A stretch of DNA of 64,000 bases, taken from Tachypleus tridentatus (lineage: Eukaryota > Arthropoda > Merostomata > Xiphosura > Limulidae). The stretch lies in NCBI RefSeq assembly GCF_004210375.1, contig NC_134833.1, forward strand, positions 146,188,127 to 146,252,126, written 5' to 3'. The notes under the pieces are model-generated. The model was not told the DNA's origin. It did no database searches and worked only from the letters and a program-made list of their open reading frames with translations. Positions 38,888 to 50,180 of this stretch are shown in pieces. The stretch's first letter is position 1. Each line of letters begins with the position of its first letter. A program made the position numbers and the translations under genes.

Positions 38888-39113
38888 GAACTGATGGAAA
38901 GGCCAGGTCAATCATCCGACATCATTCCGATTGAAAATTTATGGGCCGAGTTAAACAGATTAACGAAAGCTCACAAGCCAAACTCGGAAGATGAACTTTT
39001 TGAAGTACTTAAAGAAGGATGGTAGTCAATCACTCAGTAACATCTGTACAAACTTATTAAAAGGGTTCCATGTTGATGTTGTAGTAGTGAAATACAAGAG
39101 AATGTTGACTAAA
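38888..39113 (+). pseudogene. Tc1-type transposase, decayed C-terminal end
   Basis: Translation from about 38888 gives [19 protein letters not shown] followed by NRLTKAHKPNSEDELFEVLK, matching the [20 protein letters not shown] end of Tc1 transposases (the final acidic residue of the DDE triad is present as IPIE). In-frame stops follow (tag at about 39024 and others). No N-terminal domain or inverted repeats were located. It is a different family from the element at 56073. Confidence 0.85.
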
Positions 39114-39224
39114 TATTAACTTGTGAAACTGACTTGTGTTATTTTTAGTTTCATTTTTACGTTCGATTATTGGAGATAAACTTGTTTGATTATTTTTGTA
39201 AGCTAATTGTAATAAGAAGATCTA

Positions 39225-39625
39225 AAAACGATAACAGTTGTACAACAGTTTGTATGAAAATATAATAAACTACAACAGTTGTACAGCAGTTTGTATAAAA
39301 ATATAATAAACTACAACAGTTGTACAACAGTTTGTGTGAAAATATAATAAACTACAACAGTTTATATGAGAATATAAGAAACTACAACAGTTGTACAACA
39401 GTTTATATGAGAATATAAGAAACTACAACAGTTGTACTACAGTCTATAAGAGAACATAAGAAACTACAACAGTTGTACAACAGTCTATAAGAGAATATAA
39501 GAAACTATAATAGTTGTACAACAGTTTATATGAGAATATAGGAAACTACAATGGTTGTACAACAGTTTTTATGAGAATATAAGAAACTACAATAGTTGTA
39601 CAACAGTTTCTATGATAATATATAA
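39225..39625. repeat. 41-bp tandem array, about 9-10 units
   Basis: Unit ctacaacagttgtacaacag, tttatatgagaatataagaaa. One unit near 39360 lacks the middle. CAACAGTTGTACAACAG contains overlapping inverted words. Confidence 0.93.
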
Positions 39626-40004
39626 CTAAAATAATGAAAAGTTCAGGTATTTATGTTAACATTAGGATTTCAGTACATACCTGAACAGATTTCGTCGAGT
39701 GCGTTCTAAAAACATATAGTTATATATCTGTATATAGATATATATATTTTTCCTGTTATCTAATAAAATATCTAACAAATTAATACCTTTTAAAGGGGCA
39801 TTTTTTCCACCCCCTGTAAATAATTAGATTAGATTAATAAACTAAATTTGTTCGTAAAAACTATTTTTGAAAGAAACGTTTTATTGTTAAACATGGTTAA
39901 ATATAATGACACAATATATTTTTTCCATGCTCCTGACCTTAGAAAGTTTACAAATTTAGGCTTGAGATCACCGTTTTTGGATCAGTAGATGGACTATAGA
40001 AATG
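39626..40004. other. Unassigned AT-rich sequence
   Basis: Nothing recognised. Confidence 0.5.
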
Positions 40005-40284
40005 TTTTTGTTTGTTTGTTTTGAATTTCGCACAAAGCTACTCGAGGGCTATCTGTGCTAGCCGTCCTTAATTTACCAGTGTAAGAATAGAGAAAAGGCA
40101 GCTAGTCATCTACACCCACCGCCAACTCTTGGGCTACTCTTTTACCAACGAATAGTGGGATTGACCGTCATATTATAACGCCCCCACGGCTGAAAGGGCG
40201 AGCATGTTTGGCTCGACGGGGATGCGAACCCGCGACCCTCAGATTACGAGTCGCACGCCTTAACACGCTTGGCCATGCCGGGCC
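40005..40284 (-). mobile_element. SINE family A, full length with target duplication
   Basis: Antisense, little diverged. The 11-bp duplication ctatagaaatg is at 39994-40004 and 40285-40295. Confidence 0.97.
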
Positions 40285-40295
40285 CTATAGAAATG

Positions 40296-40919
40296 TAAAT
40301 ATTGTAAATGTTTTGCCTATTTCAGAAAGTGGTAGCATATACTCATACAGGAAAATCGATTCTACAGTTTATGTCTACTCCCCAAATGTAAAGCTTGTTT
40401 CTTTTCTACGTATAATATTGTACAATCTACTATTCGGCTGTCGTCATCTGATTGTTCTCTCTGATTAAAATTTATACCTTTTCGGATATGCCTGATTAAA
40501 ACTTTCCTTTCTTTGTGTTTAATATATTTATAGGCTATTTTCTTCGTATCTCAATATCTTTCTCTTTTATATCTCTGGTTGTCTGTTACATAGTCTGTTT
40601 CATATTAAACCTTATTACCCACAGAACGAGTTGACTTAAGTTCAAGTAGAGAGATATTGATGTAACCAATATTATTCCAAGCTTTATTCAGGTTGTTTAA
40701 TAAAGGATATTCTACGTCTTATTAACGTTCTTATCATAGAAGTCTGGTTTATCCGGCCAGGAGAGAAAAATACCATTTAATAATAAATCATATCAGGACT
40801 TTATTATCTAACACTGCAAGAGTGATGTATTAACAACTAATAATCAAATCATGAAATATTACTGGAAGAACGTTGATGTGCGAAGAATGGAAAATGTGTT
40901 AATCAACACAATGTTACAT
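40296..40919. other. Unassigned AT-rich sequence
   Basis: Nothing recognised. Confidence 0.5.
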
Positions 40920-41590
40920 GTTACACACCAATATTTTAATCTACACCAGGTAACCTGGCACACACCAAGGTTTTAAAAAGTTTAAGATGTAACGACATCA
41001 TCTTTAATCAATACCAGGTTACCTGGCACACACCAAGGTTTTAACTAGTTTATGATGTAACAGCATCATCTTTAATCAATACCAGGTTACCTGGCACACA
41101 CCAAGGTTTTAACCAGTTTATGATGTAACGACATCATCTTTAATCAATACCAGGTTACCTGGCACACACCAAGGTTTTAACTAGTTTATGATGTAACGAC
41201 ATCATCTTTAATCAATACCAGGTTACCTGGCACACACCAAGGTTTTAACAAGTTTATGATGTAACGACATCATCTTTAATCTACACCAGGTTACCTGGCA
41301 CACACCAAGGTTTTAACTAGTTTATGATGTAACGACATCATCTTTAATCTTCACCAGGTTACCTGGCACACACCAAGGTTTTAACTAGTTTATGATGTAA
41401 CGACATCATCTTTAATCAATACCAGGTTACCTGGCACACACCAAGGTTTTAACTAGTTTATGATGTAACGACATCATCTTTAATCAATACCAGGTTACCT
41501 GGCACACACCAAGGTGTTAACTAGTTTATGATGTAACGACATCATCTTTAATCAATACCAGGTTACACGGCACACACCAAGATTGCAACA
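40920..41590. repeat. 68-bp tandem array with two hairpins per unit, about 10 units
   Basis: The unit contains CCAGGT-T-ACCTGG, then cacacaccaaggttttaact, then ATGATGT-AACG-ACATCAT; both inverted words are perfect in most units. Units are nearly identical from 40980 to 41540. Confidence 0.96.
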
Positions 41591-43164
41591 CGTTTATGGT
41601 GTAACGACATGGTCTTTGACCTTGTATCAATGCCTTCACTCACAAACTCAAGGCTACAGTTACGAAAGAGATTCTTTCGACTCGAAAGAAAGCCATTATG
41701 GTGATATATGCATTCTTTTAAAGTTGATGAGGTCACACGGGCTTTTGGTCATACGTTGTTATCGACGGCTGTTTTCGTGAGAGAAATGGTTAAGACTAAA
41801 ACAACCACAATTCTGTTCGACCTGTCAAACCTCTCATACAGTTTGAATATTTTGCGTTTCCTCTATCTTTATATATGATAATTAAAACCGTTGTCCACGC
41901 ACAGAGCATGCTTTTCGGAGAAGCTCGCCAAAACGGTTGATATGATAGAAAATATTTTGTTTTCCGCCAAAGACTTGCACCAACAGAAATTGCTATTTTA
42001 GATAATACTCTGTAGTCGTGTTCATTGGCTTGGAATTATTGAATAGGATGAAGTAACCCTTCCCCACACTCTTCAGTGATAATAGCATATGGCATTCCAC
42101 TTTGCTCAAAGTAAACTCACAATTATCAGACACATAGTTAATGAAGGATGCACTAACCAACGGTTTGTAACGTTTGAGGTTATTTCTCTTTCAATGGACA
42201 ATGGCCTCATCGCGAGGGAGTTTCAGTAGTATTCTTTTTATTCAGACTTTCAAGAAAACAATTTAATTCAAGTACTCCAACATTTTAAATATTTTCGTAT
42301 AAAAGTTTATTTTCGGTATAGTAGTTTTTAAATTTCTTTGTGTCCATTTTATGTGATTAGGGCTCGCATTTTAAACAGTTTTTAAGTTACTGAAACAGAG
42401 AGAAACAATGAAAGTACGGTTAATCTAGTTTCATGAGTCCAGGACAATGAGCTGGACCATGAATGTGCGTATTGATTATCTCTATTCCAGTAAGCGTAGC
42501 GTGATATACCTCTATTACAGCCGCGTCAGGAGTCTTTCCTTCTGTGAAGTATACTGACTTTTTTCTGTGTGGGTACCAAGAAAACACACTTCCCCCTTCC
42601 TACCCCGGTAGTCTATTTATTGCTTATGTGGTGGTAAACATCTGGGATGGACATACATATATACATGCTTTCAATCAAAATTTATTTCATATTTTAACAA
42701 AGCAACGACATCTGAGTTGCCCTGTACTTAACATTTTATATATCAGCTAAAGTTTGTTTTAGGCCTGAGTTAGTATATGAACATATAAGAAACAGTACGA
42801 GTGTTGACGTAACTACGTATAACAAGTGATATGTTGGAAGATATTAAACTACAAGAGAGAAATCATTGAAACTGTACAGAAACAGTCTAGCCGGTGAAGT
42901 TAAATACAGTTAAGTTTTATGTTTTTTAAAACACGAGGTTTGTAAAATGCGGTTGTTGTTTTTTAATATATTTATGTTGTGTGTTAATACTAAATCTATG
43001 TTGTAAAGTATCAGTATACTTTTGTTGTAATTTATTATTGCTTGTTTGTAGAATTAAACGTTCTGTATTGTATATCTCGTTTTTAAATCAGTGAAATTGT
43101 CTCACATTTGTGTATCAGTGAAATAATCTCATATCTGGACATCAATTAAGTAGTAACAGTGAAA
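41591..43164. other. Unassigned sequence
   Basis: No gene, element or array recognised over 1.6 kb. A 68-codon open frame at 42544-42750 is not recognisable. Confidence 0.5.
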
Positions 43165-43565
43165 GAGTTAACCGTTGAATGATAACCACTGCCAGTATTG
43201 ACATAGGGAGTAACTTATCGGTAAATGTGACAGTGAAAGAGTTAACCGTTGAATGATAACCACTGCCAGTATTGACCTAGGGAGTGACTTATCTGTAAAC
43301 GTGACAGTGAAAGAGTTAACCGTTGAATGATAACCACTGCCAGTATTGACCTAGGGAGTGACTTATCTGTAAATGTGACAGTGAAAGAGTTAACCGTTGA
43401 ATGATAACCACTGCCAGTATTGACCTAGGGAGTGACTTATCTGTAAACGTGACAGTGAAAGAGTTAACCGTTGAATGATAACCACTGCCAGTATTGACCT
43501 TGGGAGTAACTTATCTGTAAACGTGACAATGAAAGAGTTAATTGTTGAATAATAACCACTGTCAG
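43165..43565. repeat. 74-bp tandem array, 5.5 units
   Basis: Unit cagtgaaagagttaaccgtt, gaatgataaccactgccagt, attgacctagggagtgactt, atctgtaaacgtga. Confidence 0.96.
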
Positions 43566-44090
43566 GTGTGTATTAGGATGTATATGTTTGTGGATTGGAT
43601 TTTGCCCTTACTTGTAAACTGATGGAGTAGGTGGAAGGTTATTAGTTAACTTAACTTAACCCACTGTCAACTCTTTTATAAGGCTTCAACTCCCCTATCC
43701 CTCCTAGCGTAGATTAAACCTTTTGTTGTTGTTTTTGAACCACAGTCCCACACCGCAGGGCCGCATTCAAAATACTAATATATGAAAATTATCAACTTTA
43801 GAGCACATTTAAAGTTATAGTGAAAGCAAAACAAAAACCTGTCTACAATGTCACTCACGTAGCTGCGAAATGCTGGTTTTACGTACAAGAGAAGTATCAG
43901 TGTCTCCCAGAACATGACAAAGGTACGTTTAAGAGGGACAATGTTATCACTGGTATTGTCTGACTATGTATGTAATTAGATTTTTCTTAACTATAGAAAT
44001 GAATAGTAGTAGTGTTTTGAGTCTTGATATTGCAACTGATACAGAAACGCAATTACATACAAAATTTTGTTGTTAGCTCTTATAGTGTGT
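43566..44090. other. Unassigned sequence
   Basis: Nothing recognised. Confidence 0.5.
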
Positions 44091-44208
44091 GTGTTTTTTT
44101 TCGTATAGCAAAGCCACAAAGGGCTATCTGCTGAGCCCACCGAGGGGAATCGAACCCCTGATTTTAGCGTTGTAAATCTGGAGACATACTGCTGTACTAG
44201 CGGGGGGC
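44091..44208 (-). mobile_element. SINE family B, with long target duplication
   Basis: Antisense, nearly identical to 23455-23577. The 16-bp duplication agctcttatagtgtgt is at 44075-44090 and 44209-44224. Confidence 0.92.
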
Positions 44209-44527
44209 AGCTCTTATAGTGTGTAGAAGTTGTTGACCCGGCTGACATATTGGATATAATACAACTATACATTGATGGATTCGTTAGTTGGACAATTAAA
44301 TTCGTAGTAAAACAAGAGAGATTTAGATAATTAGACTGAAATATGTCAGTTAGAGCTTTCGTGGTCAACGATGTTCTTTAACGCCACTTTTCTGTTTCAA
44401 ACTTTCTCAATTAGTTGAGAAGTGATCGTCTAAGTTTCTTATGCTGTTTCGTGGTGACGATAAACTCACTTGAAGTAAAGATGTATCTCAGAACGACTGG
44501 TACGGTTATTAAAACATTTACCAAAAT

Positions 44528-44619
44528 AAAGCAGAGAACGACGTTTCGACCTTCTTAGGTCATCTTCAGGTTTATAAAGAGAGAGTACCTGAGAAAGTCG
44601 AAACGTTGTTCTCTGCTTT
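44528..44619. repeat. Inverted repeat with a hammerhead-ribozyme-like core
   Basis: aaagcagagaacgacgtttc (44528) recurs inverted as gaaacgttgttctctgcttt (ending 44619). On the minus strand the inner arm reads CUGAAGA, then GACC-loop-GGUC, then GAAACGUC, which follows the CUGANGA / stem II / GAAA layout of minimal hammerhead ribozymes known from Penelope-like elements. Stem I is weak, so activity is doubtful. Confidence 0.5.
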
Positions 44620-44624
44620 ATGCT

Positions 44625-44923
44625 GTTTCGTTTTGTTGTTTTTTTTCTTGAAATTTTATTAAGATCCACAGTCAAAAATGTTTGGATTTGGTTAAATCCT
44701 ATATACGTTGAGGCAGTAAAACTTTACACACGGTCAGATGTCCGTACAGACACACCCTGGAGACACCCAGGTAATATTAATATAATGTGTTGTTATCTTC
44801 TGTTGTTGATAACATTTGTGAACGTTGTTCCTCGTGCTCTCACGGTGAAAGGTATAATATAACGAGTGTTTATCTTCTTTTGTCACATATATAACATCTG
44901 TTCTCCACTTTTTTGTCTTTCAG
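44625..44923 (+). other. Sequence immediately upstream of the coding exon of prospero
   Basis: CCCAG|GTAATA at 44770/44771 could end an untranslated exon. The last part is the pyrimidine tract of the acceptor at 44923. Confidence 0.35.
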
Positions 44924-45042
44924 GTTTCAACCAAATGACTAAGCAGTGGAGCCTGAGTCAGGCCTAATAGCTGCGTATGTTTGTTCTACTCCACTTCATT
45001 TAAAACTCGGTCTGAACCGTCCAATCAGCCTTGTTCCTTCTT
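44924..45042 (+). other. pros: prospero 5' untranslated part of the large exon
   Basis: A strong U2-type 3' splice site (pyrimidine run, then TTTGTCTTTCAG ending at 44923) opens the exon that carries the first coding block. An in-frame TGA at 45013-45015 closes the frame upstream, so translation must begin inside this exon. A 10-codon upstream ORF (ATG at 44935, stop ending 44967) precedes the main start and could dampen translation. A possible preceding exon ends at the CCCAG|GTAATA donor at 44770/44771, which would make the intervening intron only 153 bp. That preceding exon is a guess; the acceptor is well supported. Confidence 0.7.
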
Positions 45043-47022
45043 ATGACGTCGTTAGAGGAAGCCATGCATGAGAATACTGTAAAGACCAACCAGACAGTAG
45101 AACCAAGAAATGACTATTCTAGTATTGCCGACTTGAGTATGCTATCGAGTCCACCTATTCAATCTAATCAGAAACGGTTCAGCATGTCTCTAGCCAGTTT
45201 AGCGGCCTGCCAAAGTATTGACTGCTCCGATAAAGTGGTAAACCCGGATGTGGAAGACAATTGTAATAAATACGCGGTGACTGATAATCTACCAGTCACG
45301 GGGGAGAGTAAAACGTATCTAAGCGACAACGTTTCCTCCGATACAGGCACATCTTTACGTCTTCCTAGTGTCGAGGGTACGTCACAATTGTCGAACACCA
45401 GTCATCTTCGGGACACGCAGCGGAGCCGGATGTCCGTCGAAATGTCTAGCGTCGCCCTTCCAGTTTCCGGCGGGGAGCGGATAGGAAACCGGCCTGTAAG
45501 CTGCGACAGGACGTCCGAGCAGTCACCTACTCACAGTCCCGCGATTTCGCCGAGCCCTGATTGCAGTAGAAGTCCAGTCGGTCCTGCTAACTCACCCGCA
45601 TCTGGTAGCAGCTCTCTGGAAGTGAAGCGTGCTCGTGTAGAAACAATTGTGTCCACCATGATGCAGTGTCCAAACGGTCCCGTGAACGGGTGTAAGAAGA
45701 GAAAGTTCTACCAGCCTCAACAGCACGAAGCCGTGAACGAAGACCAAAAGCGCGAAGGCGATAACGATGACGACAGTAAACAGCTCACAGAACCACCAAT
45801 AAAAGAACGTCGTGTGTTTCAAGAAGATCTTAAATCAGACCTGAGGAAGATGCAGGAACAACTTGTTTTAATTGAGCAGCAGTACACGGAACTCTTTCAA
45901 GAACATGTCTCATCAAGGGTTCCGAAAACCCACAAGAAACCTCTCCAGTTTGGAGAACGAGACAACCCTCTGGCGGTATTTTCCGGCGTAACTTCCAAAG
46001 ACACAGACAACATTCAGTCAAGTAGAGTGAAAAACACTACAGGTGAAACCGGACAACTTGCCTACTATAAGGATCCAGAAATCCGTCAGTCCTGTATTGT
46101 TAAACCAAATGGTCAGTCTAGCCAACCTTCAATGACCACTGACCTGGACAGTCTGGTTGATGCTCTAAAGTCTGAAATCTCCAGGTCACTGGCAAATGTT
46201 ATCGACTCTGTTGTGACGAAATATAAACAAACCAGAGTGTGTTCTAAGTCGCTGGAGACGGAAACACCAAAGGATCTGACGCTGCTATCTCAAATCCTTG
46301 ATCGAAAATCTCCTCGTACAAAAGTGGTTGACCGTAGCAACAGGGTCACTAATCAGATGCTAACTGGTCAGAAAGTTAACCCCTTTCCTCGTGATCCAAA
46401 TTCCAGAACTCAGGGTTTCTATTCACAGGGGACTAGACACCCCGCATCATTATTCTATCCAACCCCCTTATCACAAGCAATACAATTTGCTCCATCGAGT
46501 AATATCGCCCACCATCCACCCCTACCGGCAGGTACGGGAGTGACTACAAGCAGTAGTGTTACGGAACAAACTGAAGCTATATCTCTTGTAGTAACGCCTA
46601 AAAAGAGACGCCACAAGGTGACTGATGCACGTGTAACCTCTAGCCTTGTGAATTGCTGCATGAGTCAAGAAGATTCTAGCCCTAAGTGTCCTGCCATTAA
46701 TGACACGACACAACCCTTCATTTGTCTCCCGGTGTACCCTCACCAGCCACCTCCTCTGGTCCCTGTAAGCTTACCCACGTCTGTGGCTATTCCTAACCCC
46801 AGTCTCCATCATCATGAATTGTTTCCCTATTGCTACGAGACCACCAGGCTAGCCTACTTCGACCAAGCGGAGAGATCCTTTAAGTCAGCCCTTGCTGGAC
46901 GTACCCCTTCCCAGTATCCCGATTCTCCAGTTGAGTCCACAGCCTTCTCTTACCTGAAACAGGATGTAGGAGAGGGATCAGACGGTGGTGAAAGCCAGGG
47001 TTGCGAGTCAGGTCTGGCAGTT
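45043..47022 (+). CDS. pros: Prospero homeobox transcription factor, large N-terminal coding exon (partial gene)
   Basis: This exon encodes about 660 residues of Prospero/PROX, a nuclear transcription factor that switches neural and sensory precursors from self-renewal to differentiation. Landmarks from Met 45043 are: the conserved KRARVETIVSTM block at residues 195-206; NGCKKRKFYQPQQ at 215-227; an amphipathic helix EDLKSDLRKMQEQLVLIEQQ at 261-280 continuing to about 288; a second helix at 367-393 (DLDSLVDALKSEISRSLANV onward) matching the PROX1 LKQELNTAMSQVVDTVV region; TEQTEAISLVV at 507-517, matching PROX1 STDQTEALPLVV; a basic PKKRRHK likely nuclear signal at 519-525; and a proline-rich stretch with SLPTSVAIPNPSLHHH from 576. 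Codon use and GC are clearly above the surroundings. The first in-frame ATG was chosen; the next, at 45064, has a better context (gccATG). The open frame runs on to TAG at 47065-47067, but the coding exon should end at 47022, where a U12 donor gives a phase-0 join to the homeodomain exon. Confidence 0.95.
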
Positions 47023-47031
47023 ATATCCTTT
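47023..47031 (+). promoter_or_regulatory. pros: U12-type 5' splice site (AT-AC class) of prospero
   Basis: ATATCCTTT directly follows codon GTT (47020-47022) and equals the minor-spliceosome 5' splice-site consensus for AT-AC introns at all nine positions. Cutting here leaves the frame in phase 0, matching the phase-0 acceptor at 55442. No good U2-type GT donor of compatible phase exists nearby: the best-looking one, TCAG|GTCTGG at 47011/47012, is phase 1 and has no partner acceptor. In Drosophila the same junction of prospero carries a twintron with an outer U12 intron, which supports the call. Confidence 0.9.
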
Positions 47032-47076
47032 TTACATAGTTTTAGACGCTTAAGCCTAAACGTTTAGTTTTGTAGT

Positions 47077-47347
47077 TTGGTTTGTATTGAATTTCGCGCG
47101 AAGCTACTCGAGGGTTATCTGCGCTATCCGTCCCTAATTTAGTGGTGTAAGACTAGAGGAAAGGCAGCTAGTCATCACCGCCCACCGCCAACTCTAGGGT
47201 TACTCTTTTACCAACGAATAGTGGAATTGACCGTCATGTTATAACGCCCCCACGGATAAGAGCGAGCATGTTTGGTGTGACGGGAATTCAAACACGCGAC
47301 CCTCTGACTGCGAGTTGAATGCCTTAACCACCTGGCCATGCCGAGCC
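47077..47347 (-). mobile_element. SINE family A, 54 bp inside the U12 intron of prospero
   Basis: Antisense, full length. The 11-bp duplication agttttgtagt is at 47066-47076 and 47348-47358; the left copy overlaps the last two bases of the TAG that closes the extended open frame. Confidence 0.97.
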
Positions 47348-47468
47348 AGTTTTGTAGTAAAACAATATAAGTGAACAAATAGTTTAAATTCAGGTCCATC
47401 AAACATGACAGACACATACTTTTTGTAATGTTTTATGTTTGTTCGAAGCAGTTGTATGAACTTCGTCC

Positions 47469-47729
47469 TTGTATAACGTATATAAACAAACTAAACGAGG
47501 GACTGTTCTAGCTCATCTTCAGAAACTAACAACCCTAAAGATTCAGGGTACTGATTTTGTACAGAAAGTGTCAACCTCAGTGTCATCTAGTAAAGCATTC
47601 TACAACCTTCTGAGAGAAAGTAGAGAAGAATGCAGTTTATCTAAGACACTATCTACTATAATCAGTACCGAAGAGGCCTTTCCTATCAATACCAGAACTC
47701 GGGTTGGCTGGGGTATCATAACAAAATAA
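47469..47729 (+). other. Unrecognised 86-codon open frame in prospero intron
   Basis: ATG- or splice-entered frame containing KRGTVLAHLQKLTTLKIQGT and, near its end, EAFPINTRTRVGWGIITK. It has a higher GC content and less biased composition than its surroundings. AG acceptor-like sites (ttctag, cttcag) occur near 47510-47522. No family is recognised. It could be an alternative exon, a fossil gene fragment or chance. Confidence 0.25.
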
Positions 47730-48284
47730 TGGTTGGGAAGCTATTTGTATTGAACTAATGTTATGATATCAGTTTATAGCATGTTATATGTTAGCGTGTT
47801 ATATCATGATTATGGTATTATTGTACCATATCTCTTACATGCATCTATCTCATGTATTATTAATCCATTTAAGCTCTATCTTAGCATCCTCCACGTGATA
47901 GATCACAATATGCTGTTTATTGCTATATTGGGTTTACTGTCGATAAAGTTTTAACGCTTTTGTTGGGATTTTAACATGATTTTACTTGACAGTTCTCCAT
48001 AGAACTTCAGGTTAGTGTCTGACAGAGTGCAGGTCAACGGTTTACTTAGTTTACAGAAAGATGTTCATCCACACTACAGAACAACACTACTACGTAAATA
48101 TAATAGGATTTCTATGAACGTAACTAAAACCACGACCTATATTTTGCAGAATGTAACTTTATTAGATCAGTGTTTCGTTACTACAGTTTCGTCAGGAGCG
48201 ATTGATACTCTACAGCTTCACTAATCTATATAAAAGTCGTAATTTTATTCACGTTAATACATATATGTCTCATAATAAAGTCCT
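47730..48284. other. Unassigned intron sequence
   Basis: Nothing recognised. Confidence 0.5.
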
Positions 48285-48860
48285 GTACGTCTACAATACA
48301 TTATTTAGAACTATACAGATAGTACTAACTCGTTACCAAGGTTACCACTATGTCTACAGTAGATTGTTTGTTTTGAATTTCGCGCAAAGCTACTCGAGGG
48401 CTATCTTCGCTAGCCGTCCCTAATTTAGCAGTGTAAAATTAGAGGGAAGGCAGCTAGTCATCACCACCCACCGCCAAGTCTTGGATTACTCTTTTACCAA
48501 CGAATAGTGGGATTGATCGTCACATTATAACTCCCCTACGGCTGAAAGGGCGAGCATGTCTGGTGCGACCCTCGGATTACGAGTCGAACGCCTTAACACG
48601 CTTGGCCATGCCGAACCTACCTACAGTACAACATCCGGAACTATTCAGATGGCGTTAAGTCGTGACCAGGATTACCAGTATGTATGCAGTACAACATATA
48701 GAACTGTTCAGGTAGTGATAACTTGTTACCAGTATGTCTACAGTAGCACATTTATAACTATACTGAGAGTGATAGGTCGTTACCAGGGTTAACAGCATGT
48801 CTACAGTACAACATATAGAACTATACAGGTAATGATAAGTCATGACCAGTATCAATCTGG
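48285..48860. repeat. Degenerate ~46-50-bp tandem array split by a SINE
   Basis: Words gtctacagtacaacatatag, aactatacaggtagt and cgttaccagg recur before 48361 and after 48621. Confidence 0.85.
48362..48620 (-). mobile_element. SINE family A inside a tandem array
   Basis: Antisense. The duplication ctacagta is at 48354-48361 and 48621-48628. A short deletion around the B box (gtgcgaccctcgg). Confidence 0.94.
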
Positions 48861-49539
48861 AAAAGTTTTTAGTATGGCCTACATTTGAACCTGACTTCCC
48901 AACTCCGAAATACGGAGCTCTACAATTAGACTAACCAACACCTCAATAGATTGTTTTGATCTACATATCAAGAAGGGAACAGCGAATGCTTGAGCATTTA
49001 GGATTTGCTCTTATATCTGAAACATTAAAAATAAGTCATACGAATAACGTGATGACCACCAAGTAACCTATACTACCCTAACACTTACAACCATTTATCG
49101 TCTGAAACTAACATCTTTGTTTTGTAAAGAACCGCCCATAGTTTCTATTCTTGTTCGACGTCCATCCTCCACCCTTGCGAATTTCAATAATTAAATAATA
49201 ATTTCACACTCGTCCTTTCTGTTATCAATCAAATTCATGCAGAGTTCAGGCGAACTGATACAAGCCCAGCTGCCCGAAGATAGTCCTTCCGGCAGTTAGC
49301 CCATCTTTAAAATAGCTAAATGAAATACAAAGCTAGCATATGTGTGTCATTGGAGTATCAGGAACGTCTAGGAATCGTGAAGTAAAAATAAAGGGAGCTA
49401 TTTCATTTTTAAAACATTTCATTTAATAATTTATAAGTTACAAAAATATGTTATAGCTTTAATAGTTTCCCAGTTTTTATGTTCATTTGATTGTTAATTA
49501 TTCTACATTGTTGCAGACAGTTTAATGTCCTTTAGGTTG
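48861..49539. other. Unassigned intron sequence
   Basis: Nothing recognised. Confidence 0.5.
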
Positions 49540-49818
49540 GGCCCGGCATGGCCACGTGGGTAAGGCACTCGACTCGTAATCTGAGAGTCGCGGGTTCGAA
49601 TCCTTGTCGCACCAAACATGATCGTCCTTTCAGCCGTGGGGGTGTTATAATGTTATAGTCAATCCCACTATTCGTTGGTAAAAGAGTAGCCCAAGAGTTG
49701 GCGGTGGGTGGTGATGACTAGCTGCCTTCCCTCTAGTCTTACACTGCTAAATTAGGGACGGCTAGCACAGATAACCCTGGTATAGCTTTGCGCGAAATTC
49801 AAAAAACAAACAAACAAA
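49540..49818 (+). mobile_element. SINE family A, sense, near consensus
   Basis: Complete head gcccggcatggccacgtggg, B box ggttcgaatcc, body and (CAAA)n tail. It is co-oriented with prospero, so its A and B boxes lie sense to the transcript. Confidence 0.96.
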
Positions 49819-49994
49819 CCCAAATTGTGAGGAGCGCCCCCTATGGGACGTAAGTAATAAAAAGTAGAGACTAACTGCTTGCACATTCTTTGAACATATT
49901 GTCTAAATCTAAATAATACGATTACCATGGTTATATCATTCTGTTATGAGTTCTTTAGGATGAATTTGAGCATAATAAAAATTTAAATTATTAA

Positions 49995-50165
49995 CACAGG
50001 TAAAGCTGTATAAACGCGGTTAGTTGTGTGAAGTAAAGCTGAATAAACGCGATTAGTTGTTTGAAGTAAAGCTGTTTAAACGCGGTTAGTTGTTTGAAGT
50101 AAAGCTGTTTAAACGCGGTTAGTTGTTTGAAGTAAAGCTGAATAAATGCAGTTATTTGTTTGAAA
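49995..50165. repeat. 33-bp tandem array, 5 units
   Basis: Unit ttagttgtttgaagtaaagc, tgtttaaacgcgg. Confidence 0.93.
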
Positions 50166-50180
50166 ACAATTTCCGTAGAC

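Noticed and set aside
45168..46743. Several antisense open frames of 63-76 codons
   Set aside because: Shadows of the prospero coding exon.
47011..47012. TCAG|GTCTGG as a U2 donor ending the large exon
   Set aside because: Phase 1, with no phase-1 acceptor before the homeodomain; the U12 ATATCCTTT at 47023 gives a clean phase-0 join.
49540..49612. Functional tRNA gene
   Set aside because: tRNA-like head of a SINE: poor anticodon stem, followed by the SINE body and tail.
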